NCBI GenBank assembly: GCA_028709965.1
Contig: JAQUTA010000002.1
Location: 18,622 to 82,621 of the forward strand
DNA length: 64,000 bases
Direction of reading: 5' to 3'
DNA from: Lutispora sp.
Lineage (GTDB): Bacteria; Bacillota; Clostridia; Lutisporales; Lutisporaceae
In this document: one piece after another, positions 1 to 9,587 of the stretch
Numbering within the stretch: the first letter of the stretch is position 1
Layout of the letters: each line of letters starts with the position of its first letter
Program-made: the position numbers and the translations under genes
Notes under the pieces: model-generated
What the model saw: the letters and a program-made list of their open reading frames with translations, nothing else
The model's database searches: none
Told to the model about the DNA's origin: nothing

Positions 1-720
1 ATAGCTTTTGGCGAAAATCCGAAGAGAGTTTATTCAGAGAGAAAGCAATCTCCATCCACCAGAATGGCTACAGCCGCAATTCTGAGAGAGCAGCTCCAAA
101 AGGCAAAAGCCTACAAGGAAAAGTTGGAAAGGGCAAAAAAGGATCCGGACAAGAAGCCGGAGCTGGACGTAAAGATGGAGGCATTGTTGAAAGTAATCAA
201 CAAAGAAATTCCACTAAAGGCTCATGCACACAGAGCTGATGACATATTTACTTCAATAAGAATTGCCAAAGAGTTTGACGTGGACATAACTCTTGACCAC
301 TGCACAGAAGGACATCTGATAGCAGATGAGTTGGCTAAAGAAGGAAAATATGTAATAAGCGGACCTCACCTGACAGAAAGGTCCAAGCATGAATTAAAAA
401 ACAAGACTTTTGAATCTCCCGTAGCTTTATGGAAGGCTGGAGTCAAGTTTTGCATAATGACTGATCATCCGGTAATACCTATACAGCATCTTCCTATTTG
501 CGCAGGCTTTGTCGCCAAAGAAGGTCTGGATGAGATAGAAGCTTTAAAGGCCATAACTATTTATCCCGCAGAAATCCTTGGTATAGCTGACAGAGTAGGA
601 AGTATCCAAATCGGAAAAGATGCAGATATTGCCATATTTGATGGACATCCCTTTAATTCAACTTCCAAAACAGAAGCTGTGCTTATAAATGGTCAAATTG
701 TGTATCAAAGACACGAATAA
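1..720 (+). CDS. Amidohydrolase family protein (imidazolonepropionase-like), 3' part; reading frame is open to the window edge
   Basis: Frame continues upstream of ATG64 (AFGENPKRVYSERKQSPSTRMATAAILRE). Motifs DHCTEGH, MTDHPVIP, GKDADIAIFDGHPF typical of the family. Confidence 0.8.
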   Translation: MAFGENPKRVYSERKQSPSTRMATAAILREQLQKAKAYKEKLERAKKDPDKKPELDVKMEALLKVINKEIPLKAHAHRADDIFTSIRIAKEFDVDITLDHCTEGHLIADELAKEGKYVISGPHLTERSKHELKNKTFESPVALWKAGVKFCIMTDHPVIPIQHLPICAGFVAKEGLDEIEALKAITIYPAEILGIADRVGSIQIGKDADIAIFDGHPFNSTSKTEAVLINGQIVYQRHE

Positions 721-780
721 AAATATGTTGACGTAAAATTAACATTAATATATAATGTAAATGAAATTGAATATCTTATG

Positions 781-890
781 ATCTTCAGGGACGGGTGCAA
801 TTCCCTACCGGCGGTACAGCCCGCGAGCCGAAAGGCAGATCCGGTTAGATTCCGGAGCCGACAGTAAAGTCTGGATGAGAGAAGGTTTAT
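781..890 (+). ncRNA. FMN riboswitch (RFN element)
   Basis: Conserved RFN blocks: TCAGGGACGGGTGCAATTCCCTACCGGCGGTACAGCCCGCGAGCC ... GATCCGGTTAGATTCCGGAGCCGACAGTAAAGTCTGGATGAGAGAAGG, upstream of a riboflavin transporter-like gene. Confidence 0.95.
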
Positions 891-913
891 TTTTATGCTT
901 ACAGTGTAAAATT

Positions 914-945
914 AGTCCCTGATGTGTATTCAGGGGCTTTTATTT
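914..945 (+). terminator. Intrinsic terminator of the FMN riboswitch
   Basis: GTCCCTGAtgtgtatTCAGGGGC hairpin followed by TTTTATTTTT. Confidence 0.75.
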
Positions 946-975
946 TTAAAAAATTAATTATTTAGGAGGCAAAAA

Positions 976-1545
976 ATGAGAAACTCAAAACTTCAGTTGA
1001 TAACAAAAATAGGCATTTTGTCAGCCTTGGCATTCCTTTTGTACTTAGTTGAATTCCCACTGCCTTTCTTTCCACCTTTTTTACAAATAGATTTAGGCGA
1101 TTTGCCGGCAATAATCGGTGCATTTGCTCTTGGACCATGGGTTGGAGTTATTATTCAACTCATAAAAAACATTCTCCATGTTATTGCGCGATCTCAGACA
1201 GGGGGCATTGGAGAGTTAGGCAATTTCCTTACAGGTGCAGCTTATGTATTGGTTGCAGCATCCATATATCATAGAAACAAAAGCAAGAAGACAGCCATAT
1301 TTGGCTTAACCACCGGTACCATAGTTATGTCCGTGGCCATGTGCTTCTTCAATTTCTTCATACTTATACCCGTTTTTACCAATAGTCCAATATCTATGGA
1401 AAACATTCCGCTTATACTTACAGCAATATTGCCCTTCAACCTACTGAAAGGTGTAATTCTATCAGTTATTACATTGATGCTTTACAAAAGCTTATCTCCT
1501 ATATTGCATATGGAAGCATACAAACAAAAACAAGCAGAAAATTAA
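976..1545 (+). CDS. ribU: Riboflavin ECF transporter S component
   Basis: Hydrophobic 189-aa protein with FPxFLQIDLGDLPAIIGAFALGPWVGVIIQLIKN, downstream of FMN riboswitch. Confidence 0.9.
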   Translation: MRNSKLQLITKIGILSALAFLLYLVEFPLPFFPPFLQIDLGDLPAIIGAFALGPWVGVIIQLIKNILHVIARSQTGGIGELGNFLTGAAYVLVAASIYHRNKSKKTAIFGLTTGTIVMSVAMCFFNFFILIPVFTNSPISMENIPLILTAILPFNLLKGVILSVITLMLYKSLSPILHMEAYKQKQAEN

Positions 1546-1656
1546 TTACCCTAATGTATACTTTCTAAGGAAAATGAAATATAATAATTTTAAATAAGTG
1601 AAATATCCGGAGCAAAATTACCTTGCTCCGGTATTTGCATTGTGCTGGAGGTTGTC

Positions 1657-2136
1657 ATGCTAAAGATTATTTCTAAAAGTGCAGAAGATACGTATAAAAT
1701 AGGTGAAATTTTGGGCAGGTTGCTTTTTCCCGGAAGCATTGTTTGCCTAACAGGAGATTTGGGAGCAGGCAAAACAGCTTTTACCCAGGGAGTAGGAAAA
1801 GGTTTGGGAATAAAAGAACATATTACAAGCCCGACTTACACCATAATAAATGAATACACCTCGGGAAGAATACCGCTTTATCATTTTGATGTATATAGAT
1901 TGGGAAGCTCAGATGAGATGTATGAGTTGGGCTGCGATGAATATTTATATGGTGATGGAGCCACTGTACTGGAATGGGCAGATAGTGTAGATGATGTAAT
2001 ACCTGCGGAGAGGCTTTGGATAACAATAGGAAGATCAGAAAAGCAAGATGAGAGAGAAATAATAATGAAAGCTTCCGGTTTAGTCTATGAGAACCTATTG
2101 AAGGAGATGGAAAAGGATGAGAATATTAGCCATTGA
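1657..2136 (+). CDS. tsaE: tRNA t6A biosynthesis ATPase TsaE
   Basis: Walker A GDLGAGKTAFTQG, SPTYTIINEY, HFDVYRL. Start placed at ATG1657 after GGAGG. Confidence 0.9.
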   Translation: MLKIISKSAEDTYKIGEILGRLLFPGSIVCLTGDLGAGKTAFTQGVGKGLGIKEHITSPTYTIINEYTSGRIPLYHFDVYRLGSSDEMYELGCDEYLYGDGATVLEWADSVDDVIPAERLWITIGRSEKQDEREIIMKASGLVYENLLKEMEKDENISH

Positions 2137-3250
2137 TACTTCCACGGCGGCAGCATCTGCCGCCGTAATGGAGGATGGAAGATTGCTATGTGAGTTTATT
2201 ATAAATGACGGCAAAAAGCATTCAGAAAAGTTAATAAATATTATGAATATAGCATTAGAAAGCAGTGGTATGGAAGTCCAAAGCATGGATGCTTTTGCTT
2301 GCTCTATCGGTCCCGGCTCCTTTACAGGACTTAGGATCGGAGCGGCAGCAATAAAGGCCATGGGTCAGGCCATGAATAAGCCTGTTATTGCGGTTCCTAC
2401 CTTAGATGCTCTGGCTTATAATATTTTTCCTCATAGAGGACTCATATGTCCTATGTTGGATGCTCAAAGGAATATGGTTTATGGAGCTCTTTATAGAAGT
2501 GATGGAAATAAGCTGACCAAGCTAGAGGACTATAGAGCTATAGACATCGATAAACTCATTGAAAGACTTGAGGATTTTGGAGAAGAGATAGTTTTGCTTG
2601 GGGATGCTATTCCCATTTTTGGAGAAAAGTTGAAAACCGCCCTTCCTAACTCTGTTGAAACTTCTCCTGGAACTTTATATCCTAGAGCTTCTTCAGTTGC
2701 TGCTTTAGCTGAGGAATTGTATAAAGCAGGAGAAACGTTGAATTATAATGATTTAGAGCTTTATTATATAAGAAAATCCCAAGCAGAGGTAGAATTTGAT
2801 AAGAAACAAAGAATTGAAGTTGTGCCAATGACCTGCGAGGATATTAAAGCTGTATATGATGTTGAGTGTTTGAGCTTTGATACTCCCTGGTCTTTAGAAT
2901 CCTTCACCTCAGAAGTTAATGAAAACAATATGGCAAAATATATGGTGGCCAAGATAGATGATGAAATAGTAGGATACGGTGGCATGTGGATTGTATTGGA
3001 TGAGGGACACATAACCAATATAGCAGTGCACCCGGAGCACAGAGGCAAAAAAATAGGTGATGCTTTAGTACGGGCAATTATGAAAGAGGCGGTAGAAAAC
3101 AATGTGAAGAGAATGACACTGGAAGTAAGACCTTCCAATTGGGCTGCACTAAATCTGTATAAAAAGTTTGGCTTCAAGGAATCAGGAATCAGAAGAGGCT
3201 ATTACGAAGACACCGGCGAAGACGCGCTGATTATGTGGGCGGAATTGTAG
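2117..3250 (+). CDS. tsaB: TsaB-RimI fusion (t6A protein TsaB plus GNAT acetyltransferase)
   Basis: N-terminal half ILAIDTSTAAASAAV..SIGPGSFTGLRIG (TsaB). C-terminal half NIAVHPEHRGKKIGDALVRAIMKEA..LEVRPSNWAALNLYKKFGF (RimI). Confidence 0.9.
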   Translation: MRILAIDTSTAAASAAVMEDGRLLCEFIINDGKKHSEKLINIMNIALESSGMEVQSMDAFACSIGPGSFTGLRIGAAAIKAMGQAMNKPVIAVPTLDALAYNIFPHRGLICPMLDAQRNMVYGALYRSDGNKLTKLEDYRAIDIDKLIERLEDFGEEIVLLGDAIPIFGEKLKTALPNSVETSPGTLYPRASSVAALAEELYKAGETLNYNDLELYYIRKSQAEVEFDKKQRIEVVPMTCEDIKAVYDVECLSFDTPWSLESFTSEVNENNMAKYMVAKIDDEIVGYGGMWIVLDEGHITNIAVHPEHRGKKIGDALVRAIMKEAVENNVKRMTLEVRPSNWAALNLYKKFGFKESGIRRGYYEDTGEDALIMWAEL

Positions 3251-3419
3251 AACTCAGAGCTCAGAACTCAGGAGTATAGGGTCACGAGTTATAGGTCTAG
3301 GAGGACGGGGAACACAGATTTACACGGCGTTAGACTCATATTCCTTCCGTGCAATTCCATAACCTATGACCCATAAGGAATACCTAAAGTCTTAGTTCAT
3401 AGTTCATAGCTCATAGTTC
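3250..3419. repeat. Intergenic composite repeat bounded by inverted heptamer arrays
   Basis: Left: GAACTCA GAGCTCA GAACTCA GG (3250-3272). Right: TTAGTTC ATAGTTC ATAGCTC ATAGTTC (3392-3419). Confidence 0.8.
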
Positions 3420-3478
3420 AGACTTTTTAATAAAAAGTTCGTATATATATCAGAACCGGCTAAAAAGGTGGGGTTGAT

Positions 3479-4051
3479 TTGGATGGGGCAGATATAGAGA
3501 TAATTAATAAATGCCTAGGGGGGAATGAGGAAGCTTTTGAAGAACTGGTAAACAGATACAAAAGGCTGGTTTTCAATACTTCCTACAGGATGCTGGGCAG
3601 TCATGAGGAGGCAGAAGACGCCTCCCAGGAAGCCTTTATTAGGATGTATAAATCCCTCAATAGATATGATCCCCAATACAAATTCTCTACCTGGGCTATG
3701 AGAATTACCACAAATTATTGTCTTGACTTGCTGAGAAAGAGAAAAGGAGACACAGTCTCTATTGAGGAGCAATACAACTTGAAGGATGAGGGCTTATCTC
3801 CTGAAGAAGAATATGTGCGGTATGAGAAGCAGCAAATGGTAAAGAAAGCTGTTGACAGCTTACCAGCGAAATACAAGGAACTTATAATACTTTTTCATAA
3901 TAGAGGCTTATCATATTCGGAGATCATGGAAGTTACGGGAGAATCTTTGACCATAGTAAAAAACAGATTGTACAGAGCTCGCCAAATGTTGAAGGATATT
4001 TTGGAGAAGTTAGACAAGGAGAGTGTGAATATATGGAATGTGGTGAAATAA
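3479..4051 (+). CDS. ECF-type RNA polymerase sigma factor
   Basis: Sigma-70 region 2 (LVFNTSYRMLGSHEEAEDASQEAFIRMYKSL) and region 4 (LSYSEIMEVTGESLTIVKNRLYRARQML). Confidence 0.93.
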   Translation: MDGADIEIINKCLGGNEEAFEELVNRYKRLVFNTSYRMLGSHEEAEDASQEAFIRMYKSLNRYDPQYKFSTWAMRITTNYCLDLLRKRKGDTVSIEEQYNLKDEGLSPEEEYVRYEKQQMVKKAVDSLPAKYKELIILFHNRGLSYSEIMEVTGESLTIVKNRLYRARQMLKDILEKLDKESVNIWNVVK

Positions 4052-4578
4052 GCGGTTTGATAATGAAATACATGGACGGAGATATCAGCGAAGTGGAGCA
4101 AAAGCTGCTGGATAAACACAAGCTTTCCTGTGAAAAATGCAGCAAAGAGTTTGAGATATTGACAGAAATGGCAGAATTCATTAGCGGGCTGCCGGAACTC
4201 TCGGCACCTGCAGGTTTTGAATCAAGAGTGATGGAGAGGATAAGGCATCAAAGATCTAGAACCAGTATGTTCAACATGCTTATGGGGACTGCAGGCTTGC
4301 TCGTATTTGCATATTACATGACTATTTTTGTAATTGTTCCCGGCTTTCAGGAGAGCGGAATTTTACAAATAATATTTGGATATGGCTCTATTGTATTAAA
4401 GCTTATCGGAGAATGCATTACAAAAATAATTGTGTATTTGCCTATTACTATAGACAATCTACTTATACTTAGAAGCATACTGGTAAGAGATTATATGAAT
4501 ATGATGCTGTTTGTTGCTGGCGGAGCTATGCTTTTGAATCTAGGATTAATAAGGGTTATTAATCTGCAGCAGGAATAA
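4033..4578 (+). CDS. Anti-sigma factor with zf-HC2-like N-terminus and TM segments
   Basis: MECGEISGLIMKYMDGDISEVEQKLLDKHKLSCEKCSKEFE; overlaps the sigma gene. Confidence 0.8.
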   Translation: MECGEISGLIMKYMDGDISEVEQKLLDKHKLSCEKCSKEFEILTEMAEFISGLPELSAPAGFESRVMERIRHQRSRTSMFNMLMGTAGLLVFAYYMTIFVIVPGFQESGILQIIFGYGSIVLKLIGECITKIIVYLPITIDNLLILRSILVRDYMNMMLFVAGGAMLLNLGLIRVINLQQE

Positions 4579-4591
4579 GGAGGGGCGCTGG

Positions 4592-5476
4592 ATGAAAAAA
4601 AATTATTTTTTAGTTATTGTGACTATGTTAATGTTCACAATTTTTCTCACTGCTGCGTTTACTTTTAGGGATGGGAATTCGGATACTTTTACTCTTGGTG
4701 AAGATTTGAAGATTGGTAAGGATGAAACAGTAAAAGGGGCTGTTGCAGTATTATTTGGAGATGCAGTTGTTGATGGAACAATAGACGGGGAGCTTGCTGT
4801 CATATTTGGAGATGCTGCTATAAGTGGCAAAGTAAACGGCAATGTGGCTGCTATATTTGGAGATGTTATAGCGGGGGAGAATTCAGTAATAGGAGGCAGT
4901 GCAGCTGCGGTATTGGGCCAGGTAAAAAAATCTCCCGGCTCTGTAATTGAAGGAGAGACAGCGAGCATAAAAGGACCTTTTAGAGCTAGGGGAATGAACT
5001 TTATTCCTATGGTTGGAATTTCATCCTTGGTGGGTCTCATAGTGTTTTTTGGTCTATCTTCTTTACTATTGGTTTTGATTCCTGATAGGATTGGCTTTAT
5101 GGCAGATACTGCTCCAATCAAAATTTGGAGAAGGCTAGGTATTGGAATTGTAGCTTATATATTGTTTATACCGGCAATTATTGCATTGGCTATAACTATA
5201 GTAGGTTTGTTTGTGATACCATTTTTTATTGCAGGATTTTTTCTTACAGTATTTGTGGGAATGGCATCTGTAAAGTTAACTATAGGTAAAAGAATAACCG
5301 GAAGGCTTGAAGGAAACAGCTCTCAATATATATACTTACTGGTAGGGTCTATATTGGTATTTGTGTTGCCTTTCATACCAGTACTAGGTTGGCTAGCGTA
5401 TATATTTGCATCCTGTGTGGGCTTGGGCATTGTTTTAGATACTCGTTTTGGCAAACCCCGAGCAAAGGCAATTTAA
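4592..5476 (+). CDS. Polymer-forming/bactofilin-like membrane protein
   Basis: Repeated VxGxxAVxFGDAxVxGxxxG units followed by several TM helices. Confidence 0.7.
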   Translation: MKKNYFLVIVTMLMFTIFLTAAFTFRDGNSDTFTLGEDLKIGKDETVKGAVAVLFGDAVVDGTIDGELAVIFGDAAISGKVNGNVAAIFGDVIAGENSVIGGSAAAVLGQVKKSPGSVIEGETASIKGPFRARGMNFIPMVGISSLVGLIVFFGLSSLLLVLIPDRIGFMADTAPIKIWRRLGIGIVAYILFIPAIIALAITIVGLFVIPFFIAGFFLTVFVGMASVKLTIGKRITGRLEGNSSQYIYLLVGSILVFVLPFIPVLGWLAYIFASCVGLGIVLDTRFGKPRAKAI

Positions 5477-5573
5477 TAAATAATAATTATTTATGCTTTA
5501 TATGTCCCAAACTATGTGATATAATATGTAATTGTTGCTATACTATTATTCATGCATTATAGGGGGAATCGAA

Positions 5574-5801
5574 TTGCTGCTCCGGGAATTTGAAATAGAC
5601 GACCATATAATACGCCTCAATGAGAAGGATGATATCTTCATAGCTGAAGTTTTGAACAGTGGCGGTGAAAGGTTGTTCTATCATGAGTTTTCAAATTATG
5701 AAAACATTAAAACAGGCTTCAATCAAATCATCGAAGAGAATGAAGCTAGTAACATTGATATAAAAAGGGTATTGACTATTCTGGAAAACAGTAAATATTA
5801 G
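5574..5801 (+). CDS. Hypothetical protein (small, acidic)
   Basis: ORF MLLREFEIDDHIIRLNEKDDIFIAEVLNSGGE..; TTG start after AGGGGG; followed by strong terminator. Confidence 0.55.
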   Translation: MLLREFEIDDHIIRLNEKDDIFIAEVLNSGGERLFYHEFSNYENIKTGFNQIIEENEASNIDIKRVLTILENSKY

Positions 5802-5807
5802 TCGAAG

Positions 5808-5830
5808 GGCAGGATAATATCCTGCCTTTT
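5808..5830 (+). terminator. Intrinsic terminator
   Basis: GGCAGGATAATATCCTGCC then TTTT. Confidence 0.75.
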
Positions 5831-5845
5831 GTACAGAATAAGCTA

Positions 5846-5894
5846 CGGGGACACGCCGCTGCTGTGAGGGCATTCCTCTCTGCGGTGTGTCCCT
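5846..5894. repeat. ~50-nt dispersed hairpin repeat, copy 1 (divergent)
   Basis: CGGGGACACGCCGC...GCGGTGTGTCCCTG; related to copies at 11247 and 15541. Confidence 0.65.
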
Positions 5895-5930
5895 GATTTA
5901 AGTTGGGTATGTCCTAAAATTGTAGGAGAG

Positions 5931-6950
5931 ATGAAAGTGGAAAAAGATACTGTAATATTGGCCATTGAGAGTTCCTGCGACGAGACCTCTGCAGCTTTGG
6001 TGAAAAACGGAAGAGAGGTTTTGTCCAATATCATTTCAAGCCAAATAAATATACACAAGAAATTTGGCGGAGTGGTGCCGGAAGTGGCCTCGAGAAAGCA
6101 TATACAAAACATTAGCGGCGTCATAGATTTGGCACTGTCCCAAGGGGGATTAAAGCTTGATGATGTAGATGCCATAGCTGTTACCTATGGCCCCGGATTG
6201 GTGGGAGCCTTATTGATAGGGCTTACCACTGCAAAAGCATTAGCCTACGCGAGGAAGCTGCCTCTTATAGGAGTTAATCATATTGAGGGCCATATATGCG
6301 CCAACTTTATAGAGCACAAAGAGCTGGAGCCTCCTTTTGTATGCCTTGTAGCTTCAGGGGGTCATAGTCATATAGTGAATGTCTTGGGTCATGGCAAATA
6401 TGAGATAATGGGCATGACTAGGGATGATGCAGCCGGAGAAGCCTTTGATAAGATAGCCAGGGCTTTAGGCTTAGGCTATCCCGGCGGACCTTTGGTAGAT
6501 AAAATTGCAAGAGAGGGAAATCCCAACGCCATAGATTTTCCCAGAGCTTATCTGGAAGAAGGCAGCTATGATTTCAGTTTCAGCGGTATAAAGTCTGCTG
6601 TACTCAATTATCTCAACAGCTTATCAATGAAGGATCTGGAGCCCAATATAGCAGATGTATCGGCCAGCTTTCAGCAGGCAGTGGTAGATGTGCTGTCAGA
6701 TAAGCTAATTGCCGCTGCGGAAGCTAAGGGTTCTTCCTATGCCGTGCTGGCAGGTGGCGTAGCTGCCAACAGCAAGCTTAGAGAGGAACTAAGCAATAAA
6801 GGACTAAAAAAAGGGATAAAGGTGCTATACCCCAATCCCATACTCTGCACCGACAATGCCGCAATGATAGGCAGCGCCGGATATTATAAGCTCCTTCGAG
6901 GAGAAACTTCTCCCATGAATCTCAATGCAGTGCCTAATTTGACGCTTTAG
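5931..6950 (+). CDS. tsaD: tRNA N6-threonylcarbamoyladenosine synthase TsaD
   Basis: [46 protein letters not shown]. Confidence 0.97.
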   Translation: MKVEKDTVILAIESSCDETSAALVKNGREVLSNIISSQINIHKKFGGVVPEVASRKHIQNISGVIDLALSQGGLKLDDVDAIAVTYGPGLVGALLIGLTTAKALAYARKLPLIGVNHIEGHICANFIEHKELEPPFVCLVASGGHSHIVNVLGHGKYEIMGMTRDDAAGEAFDKIARALGLGYPGGPLVDKIAREGNPNAIDFPRAYLEEGSYDFSFSGIKSAVLNYLNSLSMKDLEPNIADVSASFQQAVVDVLSDKLIAAAEAKGSSYAVLAGGVAANSKLREELSNKGLKKGIKVLYPNPILCTDNAAMIGSAGYYKLLRGETSPMNLNAVPNLTL

Positions 6951-6959
6951 GCGTCAAAA

Positions 6960-6989
6960 GAACTCAGATCTCAGGGATCAGAACTCAGG
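6960..6989. repeat. Heptamer array (left flank of R-M cassette)
   Basis: GAACTCA GATCTCA GGGATCA GAACTCA GG. Confidence 0.75.
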
Positions 6990-7132
6990 ATGAGGGTATT
7001 CCTAAAGGGTCATTTTTAAAAACACGGATTAACACGGAAGTCACAAGAAAACGCAGAGGATAATATTGTTAATTGGATGTATAAGTGATATGATTAAAGA
7101 GCATGAGAGAATAGTATTCTTTTGGGGGTATA

Positions 7133-8026
7133 ATGAACGTGGAATCAAAAAGATTTGTTGATTATTATAACGAAGGAATTTATTCCATAAATGATATAAG
7201 AGATTACATGAAAGCTTCTAAAATAAGTGAGGATGGAAGTGCTTATGAACACTTAGGATTGACAAAAGATGAATATGATCTTTGGAAACAAAACAAGATT
7301 GTAGAGCTTTCCGATATATTAAATGCAAAAAAATTTAAAATTGAGATTATTAATAAAGCAAAAAGATTCTTTAGAGAAGAAATTGCAAAAAGTCACGAAC
7401 TAAATACTAAAAAACTTATAAAGTTAAAAGAGTTTAATTTGAATCCTTTTCTGGACAAATACAAAGCCAACTTTCTAACTGGGAATGACTCGTCAGAAAG
7501 CATTGCTAAGGCTTTAGTTTATCCTAGAGTATTAGGCACTTCAATAAATACTACTTTCGGCAATAAAATGCAAAAATTCTGTAGTGATGTTCTAGAAGGG
7601 TTTGCATCCACTACTTCAGGAATCGATATCGAATTTGTAGATTTGACTGATGGAAGAAAAAAGTATTGTCAAATAAAAGCTGGTCCAAATACAATAAATA
7701 AAGATGATGTAGATACAATCGATCGGCATTTTCAAGCTATAAAGAATCTTGCCAGAACTAATAATTTAAATATTGGGTTAAATGATTTAATTGTGGGCGT
7801 CTTTTATGGTGAAAAAGATGAACTCAGCGGTCACTATAAGAATATTCAAAAAACATACCCTGTATATATTGGTCAAGATTTTTGGTATCGTTTAACTGGG
7901 GATTCTGAATTCTATAAAAAGATTACTGATGCAATTGGAGAAGTAGCTACTGAATATGATTCAAGCGAAATGTTAAACAAAGTGATCAAAGAACTTGCTA
8001 AAGAAATTGAATCTAAATTTAAATAA
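7133..8026 (+). CDS. Type II restriction endonuclease (Eco47II/Sau96I-like candidate)
   Basis: GIDIEFVDLTDGRKKYCQIKAGPNTINKDDVDTI resembles a PD-(E/D)xK-type core; convergent with a C5 cytosine methyltransferase. Confidence 0.75.
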   Translation: MNVESKRFVDYYNEGIYSINDIRDYMKASKISEDGSAYEHLGLTKDEYDLWKQNKIVELSDILNAKKFKIEIINKAKRFFREEIAKSHELNTKKLIKLKEFNLNPFLDKYKANFLTGNDSSESIAKALVYPRVLGTSINTTFGNKMQKFCSDVLEGFASTTSGIDIEFVDLTDGRKKYCQIKAGPNTINKDDVDTIDRHFQAIKNLARTNNLNIGLNDLIVGVFYGEKDELSGHYKNIQKTYPVYIGQDFWYRLTGDSEFYKKITDAIGEVATEYDSSEMLNKVIKELAKEIESKFK

Positions 8027-8054
8027 ACAACTGGGTTATTTAATCCCAGTTGTT
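8026..8054. terminator. Bidirectional terminator between convergent R and M genes
   Basis: AACAACTGGG ttatttaat CCCAGTTGTT, then TTTATT; overlaps the 3' end of the methyltransferase. Confidence 0.75.
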
Positions 8055-9343
8055 TTATTAAGTACACTTATTATTGATAGTCCGATAGCTTTTGCCATTT
8101 CAACAGGAACTGCATTTCCTATTTGCTTGTATTGCTGGCTATTTGAACCATAAAATTCCCAGTCATCAGGGAATGATTGTATTCTTGCATACTCCCTTAT
8201 AGTAAAAGGTCTAACTTCATCAGGATGGCATCTTTCTGTTTGTTTCTGTGCAGGGCTGCATGTTAAAGTGAGACATGGTTCATCCCATGAAATTCTTCTA
8301 GCCATACCCGTTCTTCCGCCGCCTGAATAATAACTCTTACCCATATAATCTTTAGCTATATCATCTGGGAGGTCACGCCAATAGCCACCTGGGGGAACAA
8401 GCTCAAGGACTTTCTTTTTCTTTTCAGGATATTGCTCTCCACTAGAGGGGGGTACATTCATTAAAGCATCTTTAAGTACCGGCTTATACTCATATGGTTT
8501 GGGTGGTAAATATTTCTCGTTTATATCTTTTCTTATACCAACTATCACAGTACGTTCTCTTTTTTGAGCAACATTATAGTCATTAGCTTTGAGTATATGA
8601 TAAGAGACGTTATATCCAATGTTTTCAAATACGGATATCATTGTTTTTAATGTTTTCCCACTGTCATGAGTAATTAATCCTTTCACGTTTTCTGCTAAAA
8701 ATATTTTTGGCATAATCTGTTCTAATATTCTTGCATAGTAAAAAAACATAGTGCCTCTAACATCGTCAAGACCTTTTTTATGACCGGCATAACTAAAGGA
8801 CTGGCAAGGGTAGCCGCCGGATAATAAATCTATCTGAATGTCTTTTGGCAAATAATTACATATACCATTATCGGCGACATCAATAATATCAGCTTCTATT
8901 ACATTCCATTTAGGTCTATTAATACGTAAAGACTCCGCCGCGTACTTATCTATTTCAACTAATCCTATAGTATTAAAACCTGCCTTTTCTAAACCACAGG
9001 CTAGACCGCCTGCGCCGGCAAAAAGTTCAAGAACATTATATTTCTTAAAAGCTTTTACATTTGCTACATCAACAAATTGATTTATGCTTTCTGTGACTTC
9101 AGATTTCTTCTCGCTATATTCAAAGCTGTCGTCATTAAAAGAAGTAATAATCTCCAAAGGTGATATTTGTAAAGTTTTTGACAATAATTGAATATTGCTT
9201 TTAAATGGGCTGCTCTTTGCTGAGAGCATGACTGACAATTGATTTTTTGTGATACCTAATTTTTTAGCTAATTCAGATTGGGTTTTTATATTTTTCTTTT
9301 TCATTATAGCATGAACTTTATTTTTATCTATGCGACATTCCAT
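8036..9343 (-). CDS. DNA (cytosine-5) methyltransferase with N-terminal HTH (XRE-like) domain
   Basis: HTH KTQSELAKKLGITKNQLSVML; then NVLELFAGAGGLACGLEKAGF, GGYPCQSFSYAG, AENVKGL, QIGNAVPV. Confidence 0.95.
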   Translation of the reverse strand: MECRIDKNKVHAIMKKKNIKTQSELAKKLGITKNQLSVMLSAKSSPFKSNIQLLSKTLQISPLEIITSFNDDSFEYSEKKSEVTESINQFVDVANVKAFKKYNVLELFAGAGGLACGLEKAGFNTIGLVEIDKYAAESLRINRPKWNVIEADIIDVADNGICNYLPKDIQIDLLSGGYPCQSFSYAGHKKGLDDVRGTMFFYYARILEQIMPKIFLAENVKGLITHDSGKTLKTMISVFENIGYNVSYHILKANDYNVAQKRERTVIVGIRKDINEKYLPPKPYEYKPVLKDALMNVPPSSGEQYPEKKKKVLELVPPGGYWRDLPDDIAKDYMGKSYYSGGGRTGMARRISWDEPCLTLTCSPAQKQTERCHPDEVRPFTIREYARIQSFPDDWEFYGSNSQQYKQIGNAVPVEMAKAIGLSIISVLNKTTGIK

Positions 9344-9478
9344 ATTAAAACCCCTTCATCTATGTTATGAAAATATATTAACACAACAAGAAGGAAATGT
9401 CTAGATTTAATGGATAAAAAAACATACCCTTTTTGTGTTCCCCGCAACCCAAGCCCCCAGAGACCCACCCTAACATCC

Positions 9479-9506
9479 TTAGCTCATAGCTCATAGTTCT
9501 TAGCTC
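9479..9506. repeat. Heptamer array (right flank of R-M cassette, inverted)
   Basis: TTAGCTC ATAGCTC ATAGTTC TTAGCTC. Confidence 0.8.
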
Positions 9507-9587
9507 AAAAAATATTGACACCGCCTTCTCATAAACGTATAATTGTATACAACAATACAAATATACATATTCGAAGGAGGTATTTCA

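Noticed and set aside
2764-3177. 137-aa minus-strand ORF over tsaB-rimI
   Set aside because: Antisense shadow of a conserved coding region.
4603-5121. Long antisense ORF (172 aa, minus strand)
   Set aside because: Mirror ORF inside the bactofilin-like gene; low-complexity composition and no recognisable domain.
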